Shown: positions 28,250-36,398 of the stretch, piece after piece
Layout of the letters: every line of letters starts with the position of its first letter
Position numbering within the stretch: position 1 is the first letter of the stretch
NCBI GenBank assembly: GCA_019247605.1
Contig: JAFBAS010000023.1
Location: 1 to 64,000 of the forward strand
Reading direction: 5' to 3'
Length of the DNA stretch: 64,000 bases
DNA from: Hyphomicrobiales bacterium
GTDB taxonomy: Bacteria; Pseudomonadota; Alphaproteobacteria; Rhizobiales; Beijerinckiaceae
The notes under the pieces: model-generated
Told to the model about the DNA's origin: nothing
Database searches by the model: none
Seen by the model: only the letters and a program-made list of their open reading frames with translations
Program-made: the position numbers and the translations under genes

Positions 28250-30565
28250 ATGGGAGACTGCTTGCCTAAGAGATCACGAGCGCACGCGACCTCCCCTTTG
28301 CCCTCCCGCGACGATATTCTCGCCTTTCTCGAGCGCGAGAGCGGCCGTGGTGCGAAGATCGGTAAGCGCGAGATCGCGCGGGCCTTCGCGGTCAAGGGCT
28401 CAGACCGCGTCGCGTTGAAGGCGCTTCTCAAGGAGATGGAAGCGCAAGGCTTGCTCGACCGGCGCCGCAAAGCCATCTCTGGCGCCGGCTCCTTGCCGGC
28501 AACCCTCGTCGCGGTGATCTCCGGCACGACGCGCGATGGTGACCTCTTCGCCACGCCCACGGATTGGGACGTGGAGACGCAAGGGGCAGCGCCGCGCATT
28601 CTCGTTCATCTTCCGCGACGCGCGAAACCGGGAGAAACCGCGCCAGGTGCACGCGACAACGTGCTCTTGCACATCGAGAAAAGTCGCGCCGAGCGGGACT
28701 TCCCCTATGTCGGACGCGTCATCAAGGTGCTCCCGCAAGAGAGGCTTCGCACGCTTGGCATCTTGCGCATGCAGAAGGATGGATCGGCGCGCCTCGTCCC
28801 GATCGACAAACGGGCGCAAGGGCGAGAAATCGCCATCGCCGAGGCCGATCTCGGCGAGGCACGTGACGGCGATCTCGTGGCCGTCGCGCCTCTCGAAAAC
28901 CGAGATGGCCGGCGAGGCCTTGCGCGCGCTCATGGCCTTGCATTGGCGAAAGTGCGCGAACGGTTGGGCTCGCTCGGCAGTGAGAAGGCGGTGAGCTTGA
29001 TCGCGCTCTATGCGCATGCGATCCCGCACATCTTCTCATCCGCGGCACTTGCCGAAGCGAGCCGCATGCGCCCCGCCGGCATGGAAGGCCGCGAGGATTG
29101 GCGCTCGCTTCCTCTCGTCACCATCGACCCGCCCGACGCCAAGGACCATGACGACGCCGTGCATGCCCGCGCCGACGAGGATCCGCGCAATCCGGGAGGC
29201 TTCGTCCTTTCGATCGCAATCGCGGACGTTGCGGCCTATGTGCCACAAGGCTCCGCGCTTGATCGGGAGGCGCTCGAGCGCGGCAACTCGGTGTATTTTC
29301 CCGATCGCGTCGTGCCGATGCTGCCCGAGCGGATTTCAAACGATCTGTGCTCGCTTCTCCCGCATGAGGATCGTCCCGCGCTCGCGCTCGAGGCCGTCAT
29401 CGACGCCGAGGGCCGCAAGCTGCGCCATGGCTTCCGGCGCGTGATGATGCGCTCGGCTGCAAAGCTTGCCTATTCCCAAGCACAAGCCGCGATGGACGGC
29501 ACACCCGACAATGTGACGCGCCCGCTCCTTGCCGACGTCATCGCCCCCCTTTACGCCGCCCATAAGGCCTTGAAGAAGGCGCGCACCGAGCGCCAGCCGC
29601 TCGATCTCGATCTTCCCGAACGCAAGCTCATCCTCAACCCCGACGGTACGCTCGATCGCGTCGTCGTGCCGCCGCGGCTCGAGGCGCATCGCCTGATCGA
29701 GGAATTCATGATCCTCGCCAATGTGTGCGCGGCCGAAACGCTCGAGCGTGCCCACATCCCCTTGCTCTATCGCGTGCATGACGAACCTTCGGCCGAGAAG
29801 CTCGAGGGCCTGCGCGAGGTTCTCGCCTCGATCGGCATCAAATTGCCGAAACAGGGGGCTTTGCGGCCTGCCCTGTTCAACACGATCATCAAGCGGGTGG
29901 AGGGCACGCCGCATCAGGCCTTTATAAACGAGGTGGTGCTCCGCACGCAGGCGCAAGCCGAATATGCGCCGGAGAATTACGGCCATTTCGGCTTGCACCT
30001 TCGCCGCTACGCGCATTTCACCTCGCCCATCAGGCGCTATGCCGACCTCATCGTGCATCGCGGACTCATTCGCGCGCTGCATCTCGGCAAGGATGGGCTC
30101 TCGCCCTCGACCACGGTTGCCGCGCTCGCCGAGATCGGCGCCCAGATCTCGGCCGCCGAGCGGCGCGCCATGGCAGCCGAGCGTGACACGGTCGATCGCC
30201 TGATAGCCGCGCATCTTGCGGATGAGATCGGCACGGTTTTCGACGCGCGCATCAACGGCGTCACGCGGGCTGGCATCTTCGTCTCGCTCACGGAGACCGG
30301 TGCCTCCGGTTTCATTCCGGCAGCGACGCTCGGTGGCGAATATTTTCGCTTCAAGCAGGCCGAGCACGCCCTGGTGGGGGACCGCAGTGGGGCGAGCTTT
30401 CGCCTCGGCGATCCCGTCACCGTGCGCCTCGTCGAGGCTGCGCCTGTCGCGGGAGCGCTCCGTTTCGAGATGCTCTCGGACGGCGCGCTCTCGCGCCACC
30501 GGCGGCGCGCATCCGCCGAGAAACCTTCACGTTCCGGGCGGGCCGCCCCACGAGCGAGGCCTTGA
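28250..30565 (+). CDS. rnr: Ribonuclease R
   Basis: A 771-residue 3'-5' exoribonuclease that degrades structured RNA. Domains in order: N-terminal winged-helix region (DDILAFLERES...), cold-shock OB folds, and the RNB catalytic domain with the metal-binding aspartates in DPPDAKDHDD (293-302). The conserved YAHFTSPIRRYADLIVHR block follows, then a C-terminal S1 RNA-binding domain (FDARINGVTRAGIFVSL...). A short Arg-rich tail follows. ATG 28250 is chosen; 28223 is possible. Usually found right after topA; here the autotransporter separates them. Confidence 0.95.
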   Translation: MGDCLPKRSRAHATSPLPSRDDILAFLERESGRGAKIGKREIARAFAVKGSDRVALKALLKEMEAQGLLDRRRKAISGAGSLPATLVAVISGTTRDGDLFATPTDWDVETQGAAPRILVHLPRRAKPGETAPGARDNVLLHIEKSRAERDFPYVGRVIKVLPQERLRTLGILRMQKDGSARLVPIDKRAQGREIAIAEADLGEARDGDLVAVAPLENRDGRRGLARAHGLALAKVRERLGSLGSEKAVSLIALYAHAIPHIFSSAALAEASRMRPAGMEGREDWRSLPLVTIDPPDAKDHDDAVHARADEDPRNPGGFVLSIAIADVAAYVPQGSALDREALERGNSVYFPDRVVPMLPERISNDLCSLLPHEDRPALALEAVIDAEGRKLRHGFRRVMMRSAAKLAYSQAQAAMDGTPDNVTRPLLADVIAPLYAAHKALKKARTERQPLDLDLPERKLILNPDGTLDRVVVPPRLEAHRLIEEFMILANVCAAETLERAHIPLLYRVHDEPSAEKLEGLREVLASIGIKLPKQGALRPALFNTIIKRVEGTPHQAFINEVVLRTQAQAEYAPENYGHFGLHLRRYAHFTSPIRRYADLIVHRGLIRALHLGKDGLSPSTTVAALAEIGAQISAAERRAMAAERDTVDRLIAAHLADEIGTVFDARINGVTRAGIFVSLTETGASGFIPAATLGGEYFRFKQAEHALVGDRSGASFRLGDPVTVRLVEAAPVAGALRFEMLSDGALSRHRRRASAEKPSRSGRAAPRARP

Positions 30566-30626
30566 CGTTCAAGCGCCGTTTCCACTCCTCGATTGCATCG
30601 ACACTTGCGTTTTATTTATTTAGTTG

Positions 30627-30654
30627 TTGACGCTGCGTCCAACGCTCATATCTA
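30627..30654 (+). promoter_or_regulatory. Predicted promoter for the 94-residue protein gene
   Basis: TTGACG (30627-30632), 16 bases, then TATCTA (30649-30654) in an AT-rich gap after rnr. It lies 77 bases before the ATG at 30731. Sequence match to sigma-70 boxes only. Confidence 0.4.
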
Positions 30655-30730
30655 ATTAGATTATTGCTTTTGATTCGTCGTGTTCGAGTAGGTTGCGTTC
30701 GTCTCATCAACCTCTCAGCCTCGAGGCTCC

Positions 30731-31015
30731 ATGGAACACCTATCGTTGATTCCCGAAGAGGAGGACGGGCTGCGCAGGCGGCTCACCGATCCCGTCCGAA
30801 TCGCGAAGGCGGTCAAATTGCTGCGCGAGGCCGGCTACACGGAGCTTGCCATCTGGCGTCACTTCATCGACGCGTTCGCGGTCGATCTCGACGCGCTCTC
30901 CCACATCATGAAAGAGCTGTTCGGGAAAACGCGAGCCGATCGTGGGGAGCGCCAGACGACAACGGTTCCTTCACCCTCTCGCCCCATGAAAGCCGCGCCC
31001 CGGCAAGCCGCCTGA
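30731..31015 (+). CDS. Small protein of unknown function
   Basis: A 94-residue soluble protein. The first 65 residues are well ordered in appearance: LTDPVRIAKAVKLLREAGYTELAIWRHFIDAFAVDLDAL is typical of small conserved Hyphomicrobiales proteins of unknown role, probably helical. The C-terminal 30 residues are polar and likely disordered. A plausible promoter lies upstream (30627-30654). It is convergent with the next gene (31136-31960). No function proposed. Confidence 0.6.
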   Translation: MEHLSLIPEEEDGLRRRLTDPVRIAKAVKLLREAGYTELAIWRHFIDAFAVDLDALSHIMKELFGKTRADRGERQTTTVPSPSRPMKAAPRQAA

Positions 31016-31135
31016 AAACAGGGCCCCGGCAAGCCATCCGGTCGGCGGGCAGCGTCTTTTCTTTTGCTCGGATCGCGCCGAGAAGACGTGGACGGACCCC
31101 ATCCATGAGGGCCGGTGTGTCTTCGATCGCCGCTC

Positions 31136-31960
31136 TTACCCGCACGCGGATGCCGATGCGGGCAATCGCGGCCTCTGCTCGGGCGGTGCGGCCATCAAAT
31201 CGGCGAGCTCTGGCCTTTGCGCGTTCGTGTCGGCTTGCCTGAATCGGTGAGCTATCCATGGCGCGAGGACACGGTTGAAAAAGGCTTCTTCATCCGCTTC
31301 GGTGGCGCAAGCGAGCGCGCCGCTCCATGCGGCCTCGGCATCTGTTGCCGCAAGCGTGAATGCCCACGCGCCGGTCATCTTCGTGAACCAGCGTGAGTCG
31401 CAACTGGCTGCGTCGAGTTCGTGAAGCCTTCGCGCCTGTGCCGCGAGCAGCTCTACGTTTTCGGGGACCGACGATCCTCGACCGGTCCCATTTCCCTCTT
31501 CGAGCGTCTCGGCGCTCTGAAATGTCGGTTCGTGCTCCTCATCTCGCATTCGCGTGAAACCGGACGAGCCCTCCCGGCGCGCCATTCGAGCGAGAGCGCA
31601 AAGGCGAAGCTGCGCCTCGAAAAACGTCACGATGTAACGCCCTGGGCTTTCCCGCAGCGGCGGAACGGGGTTGTCGGGCGATGAAGATCGCGAAGCTTCT
31701 TCTCGTTCCGTTGTGACATCTTCGCGTGCGCCTTCGGCCATGACCCCGAATTTCGCGATGATCACGCCATCCTCCGCGGTGTCCCTTTCCCGGTCCACCA
31801 CTCGCGTAAACGCGACCGCGCCTCCGAGCACATCGGCGAAGATCTCCGCGGCGCGCAAGGCGTCTTCCTCAGTCGGAAAGAACATACGCGGCTGCACCGT
31901 GAGGCGACCGTCTCGGCTTTGAAAAACAGCGATGATGCCGAATTCCGTGACCCTGCACAT
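31136..31960 (-). CDS. Protein of unknown function
   Basis: A 274-residue protein with no recognised domain. The first 75 residues look like a compact fold (FGIIAVFQSRDGRLTVQPRMFFPTEEDALRAAEIFADVLGGAVAFTRVVD...). The segment resembles short Hyphomicrobiales proteins that start with a 'DGRL-V-P-R-FF' strand and a helix that selects columns of Ala. A polar linker follows (about 76-105), then a helical C-terminal part with the motif TGAWAFTLAATDAEAAWSGALACATEADEEAFFNRVLAPW. Its start lies at the edge of a 690-base gene-free region. The protein could be two fused small modules. Confidence 0.55.
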   Translation of the reverse strand: MCRVTEFGIIAVFQSRDGRLTVQPRMFFPTEEDALRAAEIFADVLGGAVAFTRVVDRERDTAEDGVIIAKFGVMAEGAREDVTTEREEASRSSSPDNPVPPLRESPGRYIVTFFEAQLRLCALARMARREGSSGFTRMRDEEHEPTFQSAETLEEGNGTGRGSSVPENVELLAAQARRLHELDAASCDSRWFTKMTGAWAFTLAATDAEAAWSGALACATEADEEAFFNRVLAPWIAHRFRQADTNAQRPELADLMAAPPEQRPRLPASASACG

Positions 31961-32650
31961 GATCGCCTCGCCGGCTCGGATTTGGTCTCGATCGATTCGT
32001 TTCTCGCAATATCGTCCTGGTTTTTACGTGAGATGTCACCCGATTTCTTTTGCCTTTATAGGTATACCCGTCACGATCTTTTCCAGATTACCTACGATCG
32101 CATTCGGTCTTCCCACAAGATCGCAAAATCTTTCCGCCTTTTGTTGTCCGATAAAGTCATTTTGTGCGATCCATTACCCCTTACTCGCTGGGCCACGAAG
32201 GAAAACTTCAAGACTGCCATGCGGAACGCTAAAAATGCGTCATTCCCGGCCGAGCGCTCCGCAGGAATGCGCGGGAAAGTGTCTCCATTTTCACCCACCG
32301 TTTACTGGGTGCCCTTCCCGAGGCGCGACTTCGTCGCACCTCGGCGGGCATGACATGGGCGGTACGCTCCTCAAGGCATTAGGGTATGGGCCATCTCCGC
32401 AAATATCCCTGCGGCATCGATCACAACCCGGTGCCGATGACGGGGTTTTTGTAAGAGACACGAAACCGAAGGGCAGGTCGATCTGAGGTCCGCACGGGGA
32501 ACCTCGTCTCTTGTGCCTCGAAATTGAAACATACTGGGCGAATGGGAGTTTGGACTTTTGACTTTCGCCTTTCCGGGCCTCACCGGTGGGAGGGCGGAGC
32601 TTAACGAAGCGCCACCTCGTGACGCGGGTCACTTCAGTCGGAGGGATTTA
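31961..32650. other. Gene-free region between the unknown gene and the KaiC-like gene
   Basis: About 690 bases lacking a convincing gene. The left half (about 31990-32220) is clearly richer in A and T than its surroundings and could hold promoters for the minus-strand gene. The middle carries a palindromic repeat element (32240-32276) followed by a second imperfect hairpin at about 32318-32345. Two overlapping plus-strand frames (31919-32353 and 31932-32486) run through the repeat and show no coding character. The right end holds the start region of the KaiC-like gene, including its GGAGGG ribosome site. Confidence 0.5.
32240..32276 (+). repeat. REP-like intergenic palindromic element (copy 1)
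   Basis: Begins TCATTCCCGGCCGAGCGCTC and ends in GCGCGGGA. A close relative occurs at 58194. The palindrome is degenerate in this copy. Elements with a TCATTCCCGGCCG head are common intergenic repeats in Hyphomicrobiales, as far as I recall. Confidence 0.5.
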
Positions 32651-34138
32651 ATGTCGGGCGAGAAGGGAAAAGCCGGGACGGGTGTTTGGGGCTTTGATGA
32701 AGTCCTGGCAGGTGGCTTCTCGCGCGGACATGTCTATCTGCTCGAGGGCGTGCCCGGCACCGGCAAGACGACCTTGGCGCTTCATTTTCTCCTCGCGGGT
32801 GCAAAAGAGAACGAGCGGTGCCTTTACATGGCCCTTTCCGAGACCGCCGAGGAACTACGACAGGGAGCGGCCTCGCACCATTGGACGCTCGGCGACAATA
32901 TCGAAATTTACGAGCTCCTCCCCCCCGAGAGCCTTTTGGATCAGGAGCACCAACAAAGCCTCCTCTATTCTTCGGATCTCGAGCTCGGCGAAACCACGAA
33001 GCAGATTTTCGACACGATTCAACGAATTCGACCCTCGCGCGTGGTGCTCGACAGCCTTTCCGAAATCCGTCTCCTGGCGCAGAGCTCGCTGCGCTACCGG
33101 CGCCAAATCCTCGCGCTCAAGCATTTCTTCTCCCGGAGCGGCGCGACGGTGCTGCTGTTGGACGATCTCACGGCCGAAGAGGCGGACAAGACCGTGTACA
33201 GCATTGCGCACGGCGTCGTGCGGCTCGAGGAGCTCGCACCGGAATATGGGCCCGAGAGGCGCCGCTTGCGGGTGCTCAAATATCGAGGCCAGAAATATCG
33301 GGGCGGCTATCATGATTTCGTCATCGACACTGGGGGGATCACGATCTTCCCGCGCCTCGTCGCGGCCGAATATCGCAAGGCGTTCACTCGCACTCCGCTC
33401 TCGACCGGCATTACCGAATTCGATGCCCTTCTCGGGGGCGGCATCGATTCAGGGTCGAGCACCTTGGTTCTCGGGCCTGCCGGGACCGGAAAATCGCTCA
33501 TCGCCCTCACCTTCGCCATGGCCGCGATCCGGCGTGGCGAAAGGGCGGCGGTTTTCGTCTTCGATGAGGAGCTCGGCCTTCTTTGTCATCGGATGAAGCC
33601 GATCGGCATGGATCTCGAGGATCTGCAAAAACGCGGCAGTTTGCTCCTTCATCAGATCGATGCCTCCGAGCTCTCGCCTGGCGAGTTCTCGCAGCGGGTT
33701 CGCGAGAGCATCACCTCCCATGGCGTGAACAGCGTCATCATTGACAGCCTCAACGGCTACCAAGCCGCGATGCCGGAGGAGAACGCGCTCATCCTGCACA
33801 TGCACGAGTTGCTGCAGTTCCTGAACCGTCAGGGCGCATCGACAATCATGACCGTGGCGCAGCACGGGCTCGTCGAGAACACGCAGTCGCCCGTCGATGT
33901 GAGCTATCTAGCCGACACAGTGATCCTGCTTCGGTATTTCGAGGCCATGGGCGAAGTTCGCCGCGCCATTTCCGTCATTAAAAAACGATCCGGTTCCCAT
34001 GAAGCAACCTTGCGTGAATATCACATTGGCAAAAGAGGCCTGACCTTGGGCGAGCCCCTTTCGGCTTTTCAGGGCGTCTTGCGAGGCGTGCCTATCTTCA
34101 CCGGAGACAAGGCGCCTTCGCGGGGCCAAGATAAGTGA
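32651..34138 (+). CDS. KaiC-like two-domain RecA-family ATPase
   Basis: A 495-residue protein with two RecA/KaiC domains in tandem. Walker A motifs are GVPGTGKTT (33-41) and GPAGTGKS (275-282); the second domain has the acidic FDEE pair where KaiC has its catalytic glutamates, while the first has only SE. In cyanobacterial KaiC the second domain autophosphorylates at Ser431/Thr432; the aligned residues here are S418 and Y419 (DVSYLADT), so the phospho-threonine is replaced. ATG 32651 follows GGAGGG; longer frames from 32558 are rejected. Its stop overlaps the start of the histidine kinase gene (GTGA). No kaiA or kaiB is nearby. Probably a signalling ATPase working with the kinase. Confidence 0.88.
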   Translation: MSGEKGKAGTGVWGFDEVLAGGFSRGHVYLLEGVPGTGKTTLALHFLLAGAKENERCLYMALSETAEELRQGAASHHWTLGDNIEIYELLPPESLLDQEHQQSLLYSSDLELGETTKQIFDTIQRIRPSRVVLDSLSEIRLLAQSSLRYRRQILALKHFFSRSGATVLLLDDLTAEEADKTVYSIAHGVVRLEELAPEYGPERRRLRVLKYRGQKYRGGYHDFVIDTGGITIFPRLVAAEYRKAFTRTPLSTGITEFDALLGGGIDSGSSTLVLGPAGTGKSLIALTFAMAAIRRGERAAVFVFDEELGLLCHRMKPIGMDLEDLQKRGSLLLHQIDASELSPGEFSQRVRESITSHGVNSVIIDSLNGYQAAMPEENALILHMHELLQFLNRQGASTIMTVAQHGLVENTQSPVDVSYLADTVILLRYFEAMGEVRRAISVIKKRSGSHEATLREYHIGKRGLTLGEPLSAFQGVLRGVPIFTGDKAPSRGQDK

Positions 34139-36201
34139 TCGAGGCGGGCCCACTTTCCGAGCGCGCGCTGATCCTGGCGCCGATGGGACGAGATGCACAG
34201 ATCGCTGCAGCGATCCTGGCACAGGCCGGAATGCCGACCGCCGTGAGCGTCGATCTCGTGACATTGCTCGAGGAAATCGACAAGGGTGCCGGCATGGCGC
34301 TCATCGCGGATGAAGCCATACGCGACGAGGACCCGAGGCCACTAGCCAAATTTCTCGCGAGCCAACCCACTTGGTCCGACTTCCCCATCATACTCTTGAC
34401 CCACCGCGGTGGCGGTCCCGAGCGCAACCCCATCGCGTCGAAGCTCGCAAGAATGCTCGGCAACGTGACTTTTCTCGAAAGGCCATTCCATCCAATGACA
34501 CTCGTCAGCGTCGCGCGGACCGCCATTCGCGGGAGGCGGCGCCAATATGAGGCCCGAGCGCAACTCGAAAAGCTCAGCGAAGGGGAACAGCGGCTGCAAA
34601 ACGCGCTCGAAGCCGGTGAACTCGGTTCCTGGACCCTGAAGGTCGAAGGCATGGTGCTCGAAGCCTCGGAAACCTGCCGCGCGCATTTCGGTCGAAACGA
34701 TCAAGAGAACTTCTCATACGAGGAGCTTGTCTCTTCCCTTTTTGCCGAGGACGTGCCGCGCGTCGAGGCCGCCCTTGCAAAAACTTTCCGCAGCGGCGGC
34801 GCCTACGCGGTCGAGCATCGCAATGTCTGGCTTGACGGAAGCGTACATTGGGTCGAGATGCGCGCGCGCACACTCGAGGACGGCCTTGGAAGAATCGATC
34901 GGCTCGTCGGAGTGTCAGCCGACATTACCGCCCGGAAAACCGCGGAGTTGGAGCGCGAACGGCTCCTTCGCGAGCTCGAGATCGAACGCTCGGCACTTGC
35001 CGAACTGACGCGCACGCTCGAGGAGCGGGTCGCGGCCCGCACCACGGAATTGCTTGCCGAGGTGGCGACCCGCGAAAGGACGCAGGAGCAGCTTCTTCAA
35101 GCGCAGAAGATGGAGGTCGTGGGGCAGCTCACGGGGGGAGTGGCGCATGATTTCAACAACCTTCTGATGGCGATCTCCGGGAATCTGGAGCTTCTTCGCA
35201 AGCGATTGCCGGATGACCCGCGCACGCAGCGCCTGATCGATGGAGCCATGCAAGGTGCGCGCCGCGGCGCCTCCCTCACGCAGCGCATGCTCGCTTTCTC
35301 GCGCCAACAGGAACTGAAGACGAGCTCGGCCGATCTCGTGACGCTTCTCGTGGGAGTTCGCGAACTCCTCGAACGCACGCTCGGGCCGCAAATCGCATTG
35401 ACCATCGTGGCGCCGCCCGGCCTCCCTCCCGCCCAGGTCGATGCCAATCAAATCGAGCTTGCGATCCTGAACCTCGTGATCAATGCGCGCGACGCCATGC
35501 CGGATGGCGGCGAGATCAGGATCAGCGTGGAGAAGGAGGAAGACGGAAAGCGAGCCGGGTTGAGTGCAAAGGCCTATCTTCGCCTTTCGGTCGCGGACAC
35601 GGGCTGGGGCATGGACGCCGCGACGCTCAAGCGCGCGATCGAACCCTTTTTCTCGACAAAGCCTCCCGGCAAGGGAACCGGACTTGGCTTGTCCATGGTG
35701 CACGGCCTTGCCGTGCAGCTCGGCGGATTGCTCGAGCTTTCAAGCAAGGTGGGCAAGGGCACGACCGCGACCTTGTGGTTGCCGATCGCCGCTACGCAAT
35801 CGACCATAGAGGTCCCGCAAATCGACGAGCTCCGAGAAAGCCGCAAGGCGACCATTCTCGTCGTCGAGGACGATCCGCTGATCGCGATGAGCACGGTCGA
35901 CATGCTCGAGGATCTCGGGCACACGGTCGTCGAGGCGAACTCAGGCAAGCGTGCCCTCGAGATTCTCGAAGGGGGCCGCAGCGTCGACATGATGATGACG
36001 GACCAGGCCATGCCCGGAATGACCGGGATGGAGCTCGCAAAGCTCGTGCGCCGCAAGCATCCGTCGATGCCCGTGCTTCTGGTGACGGGTTACGCGGATT
36101 TGCCGGCTTCGCAGAGAAGTGTCTTGCCGCGCCTGTCAAAGCCATACCGGCAGTCGCAACTGAAGGCGGAGATCGAACGCCTTTTGGAGAGCAAGGCCTG
36201 A
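34135..36201 (+). CDS. Hybrid histidine kinase coupled to KaiC-like ATPase
   Basis: A 688-residue cytoplasmic sensor kinase without membrane segments. Order: an N-terminal receiver-like domain (about 9-130) that lacks a clear phospho-Asp and has ERPF in place of the usual Lys-Pro, so a pseudo-receiver; one PAS domain (about 155-275, ending VGVSADITARK); a coiled coil; HisKA with H338 in GGVAHDFNNLL; HATPase_c with N box NLVINARDAMPDGG, DTGWGMD and GKGTGLGLSMV; and a C-terminal receiver (about 580-685) with phospho-acceptor D623 in MTDQAMPG. GTG start overlaps the KaiC-like stop by four bases. Together they form a two-gene signalling operon. Confidence 0.9.
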   Translation: MIEAGPLSERALILAPMGRDAQIAAAILAQAGMPTAVSVDLVTLLEEIDKGAGMALIADEAIRDEDPRPLAKFLASQPTWSDFPIILLTHRGGGPERNPIASKLARMLGNVTFLERPFHPMTLVSVARTAIRGRRRQYEARAQLEKLSEGEQRLQNALEAGELGSWTLKVEGMVLEASETCRAHFGRNDQENFSYEELVSSLFAEDVPRVEAALAKTFRSGGAYAVEHRNVWLDGSVHWVEMRARTLEDGLGRIDRLVGVSADITARKTAELERERLLRELEIERSALAELTRTLEERVAARTTELLAEVATRERTQEQLLQAQKMEVVGQLTGGVAHDFNNLLMAISGNLELLRKRLPDDPRTQRLIDGAMQGARRGASLTQRMLAFSRQQELKTSSADLVTLLVGVRELLERTLGPQIALTIVAPPGLPPAQVDANQIELAILNLVINARDAMPDGGEIRISVEKEEDGKRAGLSAKAYLRLSVADTGWGMDAATLKRAIEPFFSTKPPGKGTGLGLSMVHGLAVQLGGLLELSSKVGKGTTATLWLPIAATQSTIEVPQIDELRESRKATILVVEDDPLIAMSTVDMLEDLGHTVVEANSGKRALEILEGGRSVDMMMTDQAMPGMTGMELAKLVRRKHPSMPVLLVTGYADLPASQRSVLPRLSKPYRQSQLKAEIERLLESKA

Positions 36202-36398
36202 GCGTTTCGCCATGAGCTCAGCAGAGTTTCGCGTGGCGTCCCGCTCGCGATGGCCCTCGCCGGTTTCGTCGCGCTCCTCTCTTGGATCATCTTTTTCGGC
36301 TGTCCTGGCTTGGCGATCGCGATCGGCTTGCGATTATAATATCTCCTGGCCGGCGCCCGCCTTTGCCGAGCCCCTCGAATGCCGACAGGAGGATGATG

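Noticed and set aside
29336-30499. 387-codon frame antisense to rnr
   Set aside because: Shadow of the RNB domain coding sequence.
31919-32486. Two overlapping plus-strand frames (144 and 184 codons)
   Set aside because: They begin inside the opposite gene and run through the REP-like element; no recognisable sequence.
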